Notes: generated by a model from the sequence alone, not told the origin. A stretch of 64,000 nucleotides of DNA from Planctomycetaceae bacterium UBA2671 (GCA_002359185.1 DEML01000094.1:1-64000), one strand, 5' to 3'. Shown: positions 40,733 to 50,659, numbered from the stretch's first letter. Numbers and translations: made by a program.

Positions 40733-41032
40733 GCTGTTGTACTCCTCGGAGGGTGTTCAGGCTGGGACGAAACGCGACTCCCTCGTTCCGTCATATCAAT
40801 ATGCCACTATGACAGTTGGATAATAGATTATCAATTCCCGCGCGGAAATTCTGTGGAAGTCGTCATTGATTTATGAGTGACTATTTGAAATAGGGAAATC
40901 AGATCTAATGCCGACTTGTCAGCTGGTTTGCTCGATGTGTAGAGTTTCTGAAGTCGAAGAAAATGATTCCATGCCGTTTATTCAATCACCCCTCCCCCAA
41001 TTCAGGGCGATTTTTCATCAGGAGATATTGAG
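40733..41032. other. Divergent promoter gap
   Basis: 300 bases between two divergent secreted-protein genes. AT-rich, no gene. CAGGAGATATTGAG just before 41033 is the ribosome-binding site of the PhoD gene. No repeat family member is seen. Confidence 0.5.
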
Positions 41033-42490
41033 ATGCGCTTCCAATTCTTCCCATACTACATTCTGAGTTTTGCAATTCTTATCTGTGCTGGTGAGCGACC
41101 TGCTCAAGCCGTTGAGATATTTCATGCTCAGGGAGAAATGGCAGGGGAAGTTACTGCGACTTCCGTGCTGCTTCAGTCTCGTTTGACTGAAATTCCAGGC
41201 CCTGTTCTGGATCCTTCCGGAGATATTACCGGGAAAGCGGGCCTGGCAAAGTTCGAGTGGAGTATCGATCAAAACTTTTCGGATAGTAAGCAGACCGATT
41301 GGCTGAAGGCTGAACCGGAATCTGATTTTATTGTTCGAGCGGAATTGACGAACCTGAAACCGGGGACTCAATATTATTATCGGCTCCATTATGGAACTGA
41401 TCAGGCAGATATGGAAACTGGACCAGTCTGCAGCTTTCGCACCTTGAATGATCCAGAGACAGCTGTCCCTCTGAAATTCTGTATGGGAAGTTGCATGAAC
41501 TATCACTCGTTCATGAGTGGGAAATCGAATGGAGGTGGGCCAGTCACCGCGACCGAAGAGGATCGCAAACTCGGTTATCCCGTCTTTGAACAAATGTTGA
41601 AACTCGAACCTGAATTTTTCATCGGCACAGGCGACATCGTTTATTACGACCATCCCGGAAACAATCCCGCGAAGACATTGCCGGAGTTGCGTCAGAAATG
41701 GCATGAGCAGTTTCGGTTTCCCCGGTTGATCAAGTTCTTTTCACAAACCCCGGCATACTGGTCGAAGGACGATCATGATTTCCGATATAATGATGCCGAT
41801 TTGAAATCGAATCGAGAACCATCTGTAGAAGTTGGAATCGATCTGTTTCGCGAACAGATGCCAATTCATCCGGCTGGTGAAAAGGACAAGCCAACGTATC
41901 GAACGCATCGCGTCAATAAGCACCTGCAACTCTGGTTTGTAGAGGGGCGTGACTATCGTTCGCCGAATAAAGCCGAGGATGGACCAGAGAAAACAATCTG
42001 GGGAGCCGAGCAGAAAGCATGGCTCCAGAAGACGCTTCTCGAAAGCGATGCCACCTGGAAAATCCTGATTTCCCCAACACCAATGGTCGGCCCCGACAGT
42101 GCCCGCAAAACTGATAATCACACGAATCTGGGTGGTTTCCGAGCCGAGGCAGAGGAGTTTTTCAACTGGCTCAATGAGCATCAAATCAATCTGATCAACT
42201 TCTGCGGTGACCGCCACTGGCAGTATCACAGCATTCATCCGCAGGGAGTCGAAGAGTTTTCCTGTGGAGCCCTCAATGATGAAAACTCAATCATGGGAAG
42301 CTTCCCCGGCCAGAAAAACAGCACTGATCCGGAAGGATTGATTAAGCAGCCTTATCACTACAAAAAACCGACAGGCGGATTTCTGTTTGTGCAAGTCGAA
42401 CCGGAAACCAAGAAGAGTCCACCTAAGTTGATTATCGAGTCGATTGATGATGAGGGAACGGTTTTGAATCGCGTTGTGAAAGAAAAGTAG
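41033..42490 (+). CDS. PhoD-family alkaline phosphatase / phosphodiesterase
   Basis: A 485-residue secreted enzyme. A signal peptide (about 1-27) is followed by a fibronectin-like PhoD_N domain (to about 125, with KPGTQYYYRLHYG) and the metallophosphatase core: CMGSCMNYHS, FIGTGDIVYYDHPG, PAYWSKDDHDFRYND, ISPTPMVGPD and NFCGDRHWQYH. Metal-binding Asp, Asn and His residues are present. It should release phosphate from phosphodiesters or monoesters outside the cytoplasm. The ribosome-binding site is GGAG, eight bases before the ATG. Confidence 0.88.
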   Translation: MRFQFFPYYILSFAILICAGERPAQAVEIFHAQGEMAGEVTATSVLLQSRLTEIPGPVLDPSGDITGKAGLAKFEWSIDQNFSDSKQTDWLKAEPESDFIVRAELTNLKPGTQYYYRLHYGTDQADMETGPVCSFRTLNDPETAVPLKFCMGSCMNYHSFMSGKSNGGGPVTATEEDRKLGYPVFEQMLKLEPEFFIGTGDIVYYDHPGNNPAKTLPELRQKWHEQFRFPRLIKFFSQTPAYWSKDDHDFRYNDADLKSNREPSVEVGIDLFREQMPIHPAGEKDKPTYRTHRVNKHLQLWFVEGRDYRSPNKAEDGPEKTIWGAEQKAWLQKTLLESDATWKILISPTPMVGPDSARKTDNHTNLGGFRAEAEEFFNWLNEHQINLINFCGDRHWQYHSIHPQGVEEFSCGALNDENSIMGSFPGQKNSTDPEGLIKQPYHYKKPTGGFLFVQVEPETKKSPPKLIIESIDDEGTVLNRVVKEK

Positions 42491-42492
42491 AA

Positions 42493-42549
42493 GTAGGGTC
42501 CGCTGTGCGGACCAATTGTGCGTATTATGGTCCGCACAGCGGACCCTAC
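42493..42549. repeat. Palindromic intergenic repeat, family 5
   Basis: Perfect 21-base arms starting GTAGGGTCCGCTGTGCGGAC, with a 15-base centre, between the ends of two convergent genes. It may end transcription from both sides. Its right arm touches the stop of the minus-strand gene. Confidence 0.85.
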
Positions 42550-43046
42550 AGTTTTAGTAATTTTATGACCAAAAGATAAGTCCCGAATAATGCGGCCAAC
42601 ACAATCCACCACTTCGGGCCAAAAACAACCGTCGCATTGAAGATGATAAACCCCAAACTGGCATGCATTATCCTGACATACCAGCGGGGAAGTTTGTCGA
42701 TACCCTTCTGGCAGGTCCAAAGCAAATCCAGCGGCCACCATAGAGCAATGAGGTAATTGATCCAGACGCCACCTCCCCAATGCCAGCCGGTAATCCGTGC
42801 GGTTTGTTGAGCGGTATGTTCATAGGCGGCTGCATGGCTCCAGTGATGCACGAACTGGAACGCGGCTGCGATGTGAATCAGATAAATGAACGCTGCTGCG
42901 ATCCACACATTTCGCATGATACGGTTCGTTCGATCAGAGCGTATTTTTGGCCAGGGCCAGATTTGCAAATCGTACAGAAGTCGTAAAACGTACGCAAAAA
43001 CGACCAGACGAGCGGTCCAGCGGACGATGAATTCAGAAGTCTCCAC
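42546..43046 (-). CDS. Membrane protein of unknown function
   Basis: A 166-residue integral membrane protein with about four hydrophobic segments (near 12-30, 45-65, 95-115 and 130-160). The segments hold several His and Trp residues (IHIAAAFQFVHHWSHAA; GWHWGGGVWINY), which could bind heme or metal, but no family is recognised. It is convergent with the PhoD gene. No partner gene suggests a pathway. Confidence 0.65.
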   Translation of the reverse strand: METSEFIVRWTARLVVFAYVLRLLYDLQIWPWPKIRSDRTNRIMRNVWIAAAFIYLIHIAAAFQFVHHWSHAAAYEHTAQQTARITGWHWGGGVWINYLIALWWPLDLLWTCQKGIDKLPRWYVRIMHASLGFIIFNATVVFGPKWWIVLAALFGTYLLVIKLLKL

Positions 43047-43371
43047 TAACGTTTTCCTTGTCAGGCGGACAAATTGAGGCCATCAAATATGGTGAACACC
43101 GACTGCCCTTTCAGGGCTTAGATTTGGGCCTCAAATATCTGAAACGCACTCCGTTGTCGTGCTTTATAACATCATCAAACCAAATTATAAGTATGGAAGA
43201 CACACTACTTATCCTCACTCTCTTCACAAAGCTGGAGTGAAGCGAGTCGTTTAGCCGATCTCTATTTTGCCCCATTTGACGGAATTTTGATCCCTGCCTA
43301 TCCTACGCGATCGAAACCAATCAGAATAGCATTCACAGAGACGGCTGATTAACAGCACGGAGTAGATACCA
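43047..43371. other. Upstream gap of the topoisomerase genes
   Basis: 325 bases, AT-rich, without a supported gene. GGAG at 43359-43362 precedes the TTG start of the topoisomerase A-subunit gene. A weak imperfect repeat (GAGGCCATCAAATAT near 43077, GGGCCTCAAATAT near 43126) is present. Confidence 0.45.
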
Positions 43372-45738
43372 TTGGCTGGTAAGAAATCGAAGAAATCGAA
43401 CGGTGAAGCGGCTCTCATTCCCGATGAGACGGATCGCATCCAGTACGTCTCGCTTACAGACGAAACTCGCAGACGATATCTGAATTACGCGTTTTCGGTT
43501 ATCCAGTCGCGAGCATTGCCGGATGTGAGGGATGGCCTCAAGCCGGTGCAGCGTCGTATTATGTTCGTCATGTATGACAACTTAGGGCTGACCAGTAACG
43601 TTAAAGCCCGTAAGTGTGCGAAAATTGCGGGTGATACGATGGGTAACTATCACCCACACGGCGACATGGCTATTTATGATGCCCTGGTCAGGATGGCTCA
43701 GGATTTCACGTTGCGGGAACCGCTGGTCGATGGTCAGGGGAATTTCGGGTCCATCATCGGCTTGCCAGCGGCTTCGTCCCGATATACCGAAGCTCGGTTG
43801 ACTCCAATAGCATCTGAATTGATGTCGGAATTGAAATTCAACACAGTCGATATGCGGGACACTTATGATGGAGAAAGAAAAGAGCCCGTCGTACTCCCTT
43901 CCCGGTTTCCGAATCTGTTGGTCAACGGCACGCAGGGAATTGCGGTCGGGATGGCGACGAATATCCCACCGCATAATCTGGGCGAGGTCGTTAAGGCTTG
44001 CCTGCATTTGATCGACAATCCTGAGGCGACTGTTGCTCAATTGATGAAGTACGTTAAAGGGCCAGACTTTCCGCTCGGTGGCCGCATTGTGACCGACCGT
44101 CGGGATCTGCGAACCGTTTATGAAACCGGGCGGGGCTCGATCAAAGTTCGAGCTGAGTGGGAGCCGGACAAGCTGCAGACGGGACGAGTTAAAAATAATA
44201 TCGTCATTACCTCAATTCCCTACGGCGTCGAAACAGGGCCCTTGATGGTCGACCTGGGGACGGTCGCCGAGACGAAAAAGTTACCGCAATTGCTCTCTGC
44301 GATCGATGAGAGCAGCGAAGAACTCGGCATGCGCATCGTGCTCGAACTCAAGAGTGCCGATGATGCCGAAACCGTGATGGCGTATCTGTATAAGCACACC
44401 TCGCTGGAGCTGAACTTCAACTTCAATGCGACCTGTCTGGTTCCCGATGAACACGACAATCTCAAACCGGCTCAGGTCAATCTGCAGGAATTGCTCAGCC
44501 ACTTTCTGAAGTTCCGCCTGAAGACGATCACTCGCCGTCTCGAATACCTGCTGGCTCAACTGCTCAAGAGAATTCACATTCTCGAAGGCTTCGAGATTAT
44601 TTTCAATGGGCTCGATAAAGCTTTGAAAATCATTCGCAGCAGTCAGGGCAAAGCCGATGCCGCGAAGCGATTGATGGAAGTCTTTCCGATTGATGAAATC
44701 CAGGTCGATGCGATCCTCGATATGGCTCTGTACCGAATTTCCGAACTGGAAATTGATCGGATCATGCAGGAACTGGAAGAAAAACGGGCAGAAGCAAAAC
44801 GCATCCAGGCTCTGCTCGCCTCCGAGAAAAAGCTGTGGGGCATCGTCAGCGATGAACTCCGCGAACTGGGCGACAAATACGGCAACAAACGTCGCACGGC
44901 CATCGGCTCTTCGGAAGAAATTTCCGAGTTCGATCCTCAAGCCTACATCGTTAAAGAGAACACGAATGTCGTCATCACAAAAGATGGCTGGATCAAGCGT
45001 GTTGGACGAATTCAAAGCATTGAGAAGATGCGAATTCGCGAGGGGGATGAAGTCCTGAATGTGCTGCCGGCCAGTACGCTCGATGCGATTGTCTTCTTCT
45101 CGGATGATGGAGCCGCCTATACATTGCCGGTCGATCAGATCCCAGCTTCGACCGGATACGGCGAACCGCTCGGCAAGTATGTGAAAATGAGTGATGGAGC
45201 GAAGATCATTGCCGGTATGACGACCGATCCTCGCTTCACGCCGGCTGACAATCCGCCCGACGGAGATTCGCCGGAACCGTATCTGCTGATCGCGACTGCA
45301 GCCGGTCAGGTAATGTCAATTTCCTTTTCCTCATTCCGGCAGGCCTCGACGAAACTTGGCCGAAAATATTGTCGACTGGCAAAAGAGGATCGCGTTGTGT
45401 TTGTCGATTTGATCACCGATCAGCAGACAATGTTCCTCGCAACATCAGGGGCACGAGTGATTCACTTTGAGTTGAGCGAAGTCCCGCTCTTGGCAGGACC
45501 TGGCCGAGGAGTGCGGGGTATCAAACTGGAAAAAGACGACGAAGTTATTGGAGCAATCCTGCTGGCTCGTCCGGGAGATACATTGCACGTGATTAACGAT
45601 AACGGCAATAAACTCGCCTTCGGCCAAGCAAAGTATGGCGTAACTTCACGAGCCGGTAAGGGAGTGAAAACGAGTCAGCGGACTGGCTTCAAAGAGATTG
45701 TCAGGCCGGAGATTCAACTGGTGGACTGGTCGGAATAA
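43372..45738 (+). CDS. parC: Type IIA topoisomerase subunit A (ParC-like)
   Basis: A 788-residue A subunit that cuts and rejoins DNA. The core has ARALPDVRDGLKPVQRRIMF, ARKCAKIAGDTMGNYHPHGD, and PAASSRYTEARLTPIASEL with the catalytic Tyr in SSRYTE. The C-terminal beta-pinwheel spans about 515-788. I could not find a GyrA box (QRRGGRG), so I favour topoisomerase IV over gyrase; the assignment remains open because planctomycete enzymes are divergent. The start is a TTG with GGAG nine bases upstream. The B subunit follows 124 bases downstream, which supports a matched pair. Confidence 0.85.
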   Translation: MAGKKSKKSNGEAALIPDETDRIQYVSLTDETRRRYLNYAFSVIQSRALPDVRDGLKPVQRRIMFVMYDNLGLTSNVKARKCAKIAGDTMGNYHPHGDMAIYDALVRMAQDFTLREPLVDGQGNFGSIIGLPAASSRYTEARLTPIASELMSELKFNTVDMRDTYDGERKEPVVLPSRFPNLLVNGTQGIAVGMATNIPPHNLGEVVKACLHLIDNPEATVAQLMKYVKGPDFPLGGRIVTDRRDLRTVYETGRGSIKVRAEWEPDKLQTGRVKNNIVITSIPYGVETGPLMVDLGTVAETKKLPQLLSAIDESSEELGMRIVLELKSADDAETVMAYLYKHTSLELNFNFNATCLVPDEHDNLKPAQVNLQELLSHFLKFRLKTITRRLEYLLAQLLKRIHILEGFEIIFNGLDKALKIIRSSQGKADAAKRLMEVFPIDEIQVDAILDMALYRISELEIDRIMQELEEKRAEAKRIQALLASEKKLWGIVSDELRELGDKYGNKRRTAIGSSEEISEFDPQAYIVKENTNVVITKDGWIKRVGRIQSIEKMRIREGDEVLNVLPASTLDAIVFFSDDGAAYTLPVDQIPASTGYGEPLGKYVKMSDGAKIIAGMTTDPRFTPADNPPDGDSPEPYLLIATAAGQVMSISFSSFRQASTKLGRKYCRLAKEDRVVFVDLITDQQTMFLATSGARVIHFELSEVPLLAGPGRGVRGIKLEKDDEVIGAILLARPGDTLHVINDNGNKLAFGQAKYGVTSRAGKGVKTSQRTGFKEIVRPEIQLVDWSE

Positions 45739-45770
45739 GAGTGGCCAGAGGCCAGTGTGGAGAAAAGTAG

Positions 45771-45837
45771 GTTGGGTTAGCGGAGCGTAACCCAACAATA
45801 GATGTGAATCGATTTCGTCAGGCAGTGCCTGACCTAC
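45771..45837. repeat. Intergenic palindrome plus family 1 half copy
   Basis: GTTGGGTTA/TAACCCAAC at 45771-45796 is a nine-base inverted repeat. The right arm of repeat family 1 (CGTCAGGCAGTGCCTGACCT...) follows at 45816-45837. Both lie in the short spacer between the two topoisomerase genes. Confidence 0.7.
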
Positions 45838-45862
45838 AGATTAATAAGCAAAACAGGTACCT

Positions 45863-47782
45863 ATGGCGACTGCAACTCCATCTAATTACAAAGCGTCCGA
45901 TATTGAAGTTCTCGAAGGGCTCGAGGCGGTTCGGCGGCGGCCTTCGATGTATATCGGCGGGGTCGATCATCGCGGATTGCATCATTTGTTATGGGAAGTG
46001 ATCGATAACTCTGTCGATGAATTCCTGGCCGGTCATGCCGACACGATTAAAGTCACGCTGCACAAAGATGGCGAAGCGTTGACAGTGGGTGATAATGGTC
46101 GCGGGATTCCGGTCGATAAGCATCCCAAGTACAAGAAGTCCGCTCTAGAAGTGATCCTCACAACCCTGCATGCCGGGGGGAAATTTTCCGATAAAAACTA
46201 CGCCCGTAGCGGGGGATTGCACGGCGTCGGTTCATCTGTTGTCAATGCCCTCTCTTCCGAAATGGTGGCAACGGTGCATCGGGATGGTTTTGAATGGGTT
46301 CAGCGTTATAAGCGTGGCCGCCCGACAACTCCTGTCAAAAAGTCCAAGCCTTTCAAGGGGCATGGGACGATTATTTATTTCCGACCGGATGATGAAATCT
46401 TCCGTCGGATTGCTTTCAGCACCGACACGATCCGTCAGCATCTCGAAGATATTTCCTACATCCACGCTGGCTTGAAAATTCGTTTTACGGATGAAGCGAA
46501 AAATGAAACCGAAGAGTTTCATCAGCCAGAGGGGATCAAGGCGTATATCGAAAAACTGACGAAGGACGAGAAGAAAAAGCCTGTCCATGATGTCATTTTC
46601 TCGACCGAGAAAGATGACGGTCAGGTCAAGACGGAACTCGTTCTTCGCTGGACCGAAGCGACCGACGAGCAAATTCGCAGTTATGTGAATGGGATCCGCA
46701 CGCATGCTGGCGGCACCCATTTGAACGGCGTGCGATCGGGGATTCTCAAAGCCGTCAAGAATTATATGGATGTGCATAATGTGAAGCCGAAAGGCGTCAA
46801 CATTTCTGCGGAGGATATCCGAGAGGGGATGCTCGGCGTGGTCTCGGTCTTTCATGGCGATCCCATGTTTCAGGGGCAGACCAAAGAAAAGCTGAATAAC
46901 CCGGAAGTGGCGTCGATTGTCGAAGGACTGGTTCGCCCGACGCTCGAAACCTGGTTAAACAATAATGCATCGATTGCCGATGCGATTCTCGGGCGAATCA
47001 TTCTGGCTGCCCGGGCACGTCAAGCGAGTCGAGATGCCGTAGCACAAGTGAAGCGAAAAACGCCAGGAGGCAAACGAACCAGCCTGCCGGGGAAACTGCT
47101 CGATTGTCGTTCGAACGATGCCGGGGAATCGGAACTGTTTATCGTCGAAGGGGACTCGGCTGGTGGAACTGCTGCTTCGGGACGAAACTCGCGAACTCAG
47201 GCGATTCTTCCACTTCGCGGAAAAGTCCTGAATACAGAGTCTCTGAAGATCAACAAGGTGCTCGCCAACCAGGAAATTAACGATCTGGTTGAAACTCTCG
47301 GGGCAGGAGTCGGACCAAATTTTGATATTCATAAATTACGATACAACCGCATCATCCTGCTGATGGATGCCGACGCGGATGGATATCACATCAGTACACT
47401 CCTGTTGACCTTCTTCTATCGACACATGCCGGAGTTGATTCGTCAGGAGAAACTTTTCATCGCCCAGCCGCCGTTGTATCGAATAACGACCTCCAAAGAG
47501 AGCATGTATGCTCTGGACGATATGCATAAGGAGCAAATCCTGGCATCACTGGCAGCTAATCGGAAAGTCGAGATCAGCCGGTTTAAAGGTCTGGGCGAAA
47601 TGGATGCCTCGCAATTGAAGGAAACGACCCTCGATCCGACGAAACGCGTGCTGTTGAAAGTCGAAATCGAGAGTCAGGTCGATGCCGATGAGACGTTCCA
47701 TCAGCTGTTCGGCAAGGATGCGAGCGAACGATATCGGATCATCATGTCGGAGTCGGCGCTGGCAGATGATCTCGACGTCTAA
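45863..47782 (+). CDS. parE: Type IIA topoisomerase subunit B (ParE-like)
   Basis: A 639-residue ATPase subunit. GHKL motifs: EVIDNSVDEFLAG (Asn/Glu), VGDNGRGIPVD, LHAGGKFSDKNYARSGGLHG and GVGSSVVNALS. The TOPRIM domain has LFIVEGDSAGGTAASGR and LLMDADADGYH. The length lacks the large insert of some proteobacterial GyrB proteins. The LHAGGKF and YARSGGLHG wording fits ParE-type enzymes. It pairs with the upstream A subunit to relax or decatenate DNA. Confidence 0.87.
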   Translation: MATATPSNYKASDIEVLEGLEAVRRRPSMYIGGVDHRGLHHLLWEVIDNSVDEFLAGHADTIKVTLHKDGEALTVGDNGRGIPVDKHPKYKKSALEVILTTLHAGGKFSDKNYARSGGLHGVGSSVVNALSSEMVATVHRDGFEWVQRYKRGRPTTPVKKSKPFKGHGTIIYFRPDDEIFRRIAFSTDTIRQHLEDISYIHAGLKIRFTDEAKNETEEFHQPEGIKAYIEKLTKDEKKKPVHDVIFSTEKDDGQVKTELVLRWTEATDEQIRSYVNGIRTHAGGTHLNGVRSGILKAVKNYMDVHNVKPKGVNISAEDIREGMLGVVSVFHGDPMFQGQTKEKLNNPEVASIVEGLVRPTLETWLNNNASIADAILGRIILAARARQASRDAVAQVKRKTPGGKRTSLPGKLLDCRSNDAGESELFIVEGDSAGGTAASGRNSRTQAILPLRGKVLNTESLKINKVLANQEINDLVETLGAGVGPNFDIHKLRYNRIILLMDADADGYHISTLLLTFFYRHMPELIRQEKLFIAQPPLYRITTSKESMYALDDMHKEQILASLAANRKVEISRFKGLGEMDASQLKETTLDPTKRVLLKVEIESQVDADETFHQLFGKDASERYRIIMSESALADDLDV

Positions 47783-47882
47783 AACCGGGCGAAATTTTAA
47801 AATACAAGCACGAAACGCAAGTTTTTAAGTTGCACATTTTTTAACATGATCGTTAAAAACAAGAAAAAGACGTTGATAAATG

Positions 47883-47981
47883 GTGCCACGGCTCTGTGAG
47901 CCGTGCATTGCGTGATCTTATTTTCTTCCAGTGCTCCTGATGCCTCCACCCTGAAAAACACGGCTCACAGAGCCGTGGCAC
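47883..47981. repeat. Palindromic repeat, family 2 (copy 1)
   Basis: 23-base arms (GTGCCACGGCTCTGTGAGCC... and its complement) around a 53-base centre that starts CATTGCGTGATCTTA and contains TTCTTCCA. A near-identical element lies at 58551-58650, including the centre. Each arm is itself palindromic (ACGGCTC/GAGCCGT). Confidence 0.85.
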
Positions 47982-48030
47982 ACTTGTGTTGATCAAATTT
48001 TAATTCTTATAACTGCAATACCTGCAACTT

Positions 48031-48085
48031 CACGAAGCGCAAGCGAGTGTGGAATCGATATGCACACACTCGCTTGCGCTTCGTG
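48031..48085. repeat. Palindromic repeat, family 3 (copy 1)
   Basis: Arms CACGAAGCGCAAGCGAGTGT and complement around a 13-base centre. A second copy with perfect 30-base arms lies at 62305-62373, and a decayed half at about 47799. Confidence 0.85.
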
Positions 48086-48169
48086 CTTGTTGTTATACTA
48101 TTTTCTTAACTCAAAAACATTTTGTTATCATTTAACTGATCAACTTCAACAATTGACAGGTAGAGCGGG

Positions 48170-48730
48170 ATGATTCTGACAGGCCAGGAAATCAAGGCAC
48201 AGCTGGGGACGAATATCGTCATCGAGCCGTATGACGAAAAGCGTTTGAACCCAAACAGTTACAACATGTGTCTGCATAACGAAATTCTGGTATACGAAGA
48301 GATCGTTCTCGATATGCAGCGGCCAAACCGGTATACTCGGTATACGATTCCTGAGGAAGGAATGGTGCTCAGTCCGAACCAGTTGTATCTGGGGCGAACG
48401 GTTGAGCGGACGGAAACCCGGAATCTGGTCCCGATGCTCGAAGGTCGGTCTTCGATTGGACGACTCGGCTTGTTCGTGCATGTAACCGCTGGCTTCGGCG
48501 ATGTCGGATTCTGTGGCTACTGGACCCTCGAAATGTTTGCCGTACAACCGATTCGTATCTATCCCGGTGTTCCGATTTGTCAGATTTTTTATCATACGAT
48601 TACGGGTGATGTGACCGAATACGCCAGCGGCAAGTATCAGCGAAATCAGGATATCCAGCCGAGTATGCTGTATAAGGATTTCGATCAGGCAAAAGATAAG
48701 CAGATGAAACTCGGCTTTGAAGAAAAGTAG
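48170..48730 (+). CDS. dcd: dCTP deaminase
   Basis: A 186-residue enzyme that converts dCTP to dUTP. It has the family motifs RLNPNSYNMCLHNEILVY, LEGRSSIGRLGLFVHVTAGFG (nucleotide binding and the catalytic Glu region) and GVPICQIFYH. The length is normal. The downstream PSP1-domain gene starts only nine bases later, so the two are probably co-transcribed. The mono- or bifunctional (dCTP/dUTP) nature cannot be told by eye. Confidence 0.92.
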   Translation: MILTGQEIKAQLGTNIVIEPYDEKRLNPNSYNMCLHNEILVYEEIVLDMQRPNRYTRYTIPEEGMVLSPNQLYLGRTVERTETRNLVPMLEGRSSIGRLGLFVHVTAGFGDVGFCGYWTLEMFAVQPIRIYPGVPICQIFYHTITGDVTEYASGKYQRNQDIQPSMLYKDFDQAKDKQMKLGFEEK

Positions 48731-48739
48731 GATGCAGCC

Positions 48740-49279
48740 ATGATTGATGAAGTTCGTGAACCTGTTTTATCGCAGGAATATCTGGTCCGCTTTGGTCGAC
48801 AGAGTGAAACGGTTCGCTGTTTTGGAACCGAGGATGAGAATCCTCAGCGTGGAGAGAATGTGATTGTGCAGACCGATCGCGGCGAACGGCTCGCGACAAT
48901 CATGCAGAAACTTCCGCAACCGATTTTCGAAGAGACCGAAGCAAATCCGCAGGCCATTCTTGTCCGGACTGCCTCTGCGGAAGACATGCAGCGAGAGCAG
49001 GAGCTTCGACAGAAAGCCGATCAGGAATTTGGCATCTGGCAGGAAAGGATTGACAAGTGGCAGGTCGCTGTCGAACTGGTCGATCTGGAATGGACGCATG
49101 ATGGCGAACGATTGCTGCTTTATGTGCTGAATGATCGTGGCCCCGAATGCACAAAACTGGCCTTGATGACCGCGGCTAAAGGTTTGGGGATTGTGGAAGT
49201 GGTGCCTTTATCGAGTAACGGAATTGCCGCTGAGAAAAAATCTGGTGGCGGATGCGGCTCAGGAGGTTGTGGTCATTAG
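48740..49279 (+). CDS. PSP1 C-terminal domain protein (RicT/YaaT-like)
   Basis: A 179-residue protein with a PSP1-type region: EYLVRFGRQSETVRCFG at the start, then QRGENVIVQTDRGERLATI. Helical middle (AEDMQREQELRQKADQEF) and a DLEWTHDGERLLLYV strand follow. RicT/YaaT proteins take part in RNA processing complexes in Bacillus; a similar role here is only inferred. The C-terminus GGGCGSGGCGH could bind metal. It follows dcd by nine bases. Confidence 0.75.
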   Translation: MIDEVREPVLSQEYLVRFGRQSETVRCFGTEDENPQRGENVIVQTDRGERLATIMQKLPQPIFEETEANPQAILVRTASAEDMQREQELRQKADQEFGIWQERIDKWQVAVELVDLEWTHDGERLLLYVLNDRGPECTKLALMTAAKGLGIVEVVPLSSNGIAAEKKSGGGCGSGGCGH

Positions 49280-49283
49280 TGTT

Positions 49284-49359
49284 GTAGGTCAGGCACTGCC
49301 TGACGACAAACGAGGTAGAACGCACATTTCGTCAGTTGTAGGGTGCGTCCTGACGCACC
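49284..49359. repeat. Family 1 repeat (right arm interrupted) with nested palindrome
   Basis: The left arm and centre match the element at 35307. The right arm stops after CGTCAG at 49335 and continues as GTAGG plus the palindrome GGTGCGTC/GACGCACC (49342-49359). A further small palindrome GGTGGGGC/GCCCCACC lies at 49441-49458. Several elements appear to have inserted next to each other. Confidence 0.75.
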
Positions 49360-49492
49360 GGAATGGACACTCGGATGCAAAAAGAATCGTGAACGACCAC
49401 TATTAACGTGTTGCAGACCGTACAAATAAAATCAGCATACGGTGGGGCAGGCCCCACCCTACTGACCCTAAGTAATAGACAAAGAGGCGAGT

Positions 49493-50647
49493 ATGTGGGA
49501 CGAATTGAATCAGGGGTTGGAAAAAAGCCCGGCTGAAGCATTGCAGACTTTAATTCAGCAACTCGGAGCCAAGGGGGATCCTCATCACTTGTTTGATGCC
49601 GAGTTGATGAAATGGAAGTTCGAGAATAATCTTCCCGTCACGCAGCCGACTTCGGTCGCCGATGTGCCTCGCGAGAAGAAGCTGGAATTCGAACAGGTTT
49701 ACATCGAAGCGGCTCGTAAAACCGGCAAGCAGTTGCTGGATCGTGGTCAGCTTTCGGATGCCTGGATGTATTATCGTGTGATCGGTGAAACCGATGATCT
49801 GGCCGCGGCTCTGGATGCTTACCAGGCCCCTTCAGAGATCGACGATGAACTCGAAGAGATGCTGCAACTGTCCCTCTATCAGCGGGTCAATACGGTAAAA
49901 GGCGTCGAATTGATGCTGGCTACACACGGCATGTGCAATACGGTGACGACGGTCGATCAGATTTATCTGGATATGTCGCCTACTGATCGGTGCAAGTGTG
50001 CCGAAGTGCTGGTGAGACAATTGTATGCCGACTTGCTGCACAATGTCCGGTATGAAGTCGAACAACGCACACCGATGCTGCCTCCCGATCAAACACTTTC
50101 CGAACTTCTGGCGGGGCGTTTGTGGCTCTTCGAGAATGAAAATTATCACACTGATGTTTCTCACTTGAATGCTGTCGTGCGATTTGCCAGGTCCCTGGAA
50201 AAGGATCAGACCGAAGCTCTCGGCATGGCAATTCAACTCTCTGATTACGGGGCTCGCCTCTCGCCGCATCTGCAATATCCGGGCGAGCCGCCGTTTGATG
50301 ATTACTATGTCGCCCATCAGCACTACTTCAAAATCGTGGCCGACAAAAACCGCGATGCCTCGCTCGATTTCTTTCGTCAGAGAATGGAAAAAGCAGAGGA
50401 TGCTCAGGATCAGGAATTGATCGCCTATGTGATGGTCGATTTGCTGATGCGTCTGGAAAAACATGCTGAAGCAATTGAAACAGCCGAGAAGTATCTCGGG
50501 AATGTGAACGAACAATCTGGTTTTTCTTTCACAGCATTATGCGAAGATACGGGTGATATGGAAGCCCTCAAACGACATGCTCAGAAGATGAATAATCCGG
50601 TTCTGTATGTCGCGGCTCAGTTGAAGAGTGATCAGCAGAAGAAGTAG
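49493..50647 (+). CDS. Conserved helical protein of unknown function
   Basis: A 384-residue, soluble, almost entirely helical protein starting MWDELNQGLEKSPAEALQTL. The helices repeat in TPR-like fashion (LLDRGQLSDAWMYYRVIGE; AIQLSDYGARLS; LIAYVMVDLLMRLEKHAEAI). No catalytic motif is seen. Proteins of this kind are known to me as planctomycete-specific hypotheticals. It stands alone between dispersed repeats and a convergent OxyR-like gene. Confidence 0.65.
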   Translation: MWDELNQGLEKSPAEALQTLIQQLGAKGDPHHLFDAELMKWKFENNLPVTQPTSVADVPREKKLEFEQVYIEAARKTGKQLLDRGQLSDAWMYYRVIGETDDLAAALDAYQAPSEIDDELEEMLQLSLYQRVNTVKGVELMLATHGMCNTVTTVDQIYLDMSPTDRCKCAEVLVRQLYADLLHNVRYEVEQRTPMLPPDQTLSELLAGRLWLFENENYHTDVSHLNAVVRFARSLEKDQTEALGMAIQLSDYGARLSPHLQYPGEPPFDDYYVAHQHYFKIVADKNRDASLDFFRQRMEKAEDAQDQELIAYVMVDLLMRLEKHAEAIETAEKYLGNVNEQSGFSFTALCEDTGDMEALKRHAQKMNNPVLYVAAQLKSDQQKK

Positions 50648-50659
50648 ATCAGTTGATAA

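Larger units (their letters stand above)
47783..48169. other. Gap filled by palindromic repeats
   Basis: 387 bases with no gene. It holds a decayed half of family 3 (about 47799-47823), a full family 2 element (47883-47981) and a full family 3 element (48031-48085). Repeats make up nearly half of the gap. Confidence 0.6.

Noticed and set aside
44281..45015. 244-codon minus-strand frame opposite the topoisomerase A-subunit gene
   Set aside because: It lies wholly inside a well-supported gene and shows no family motif; a shadow of codon bias.
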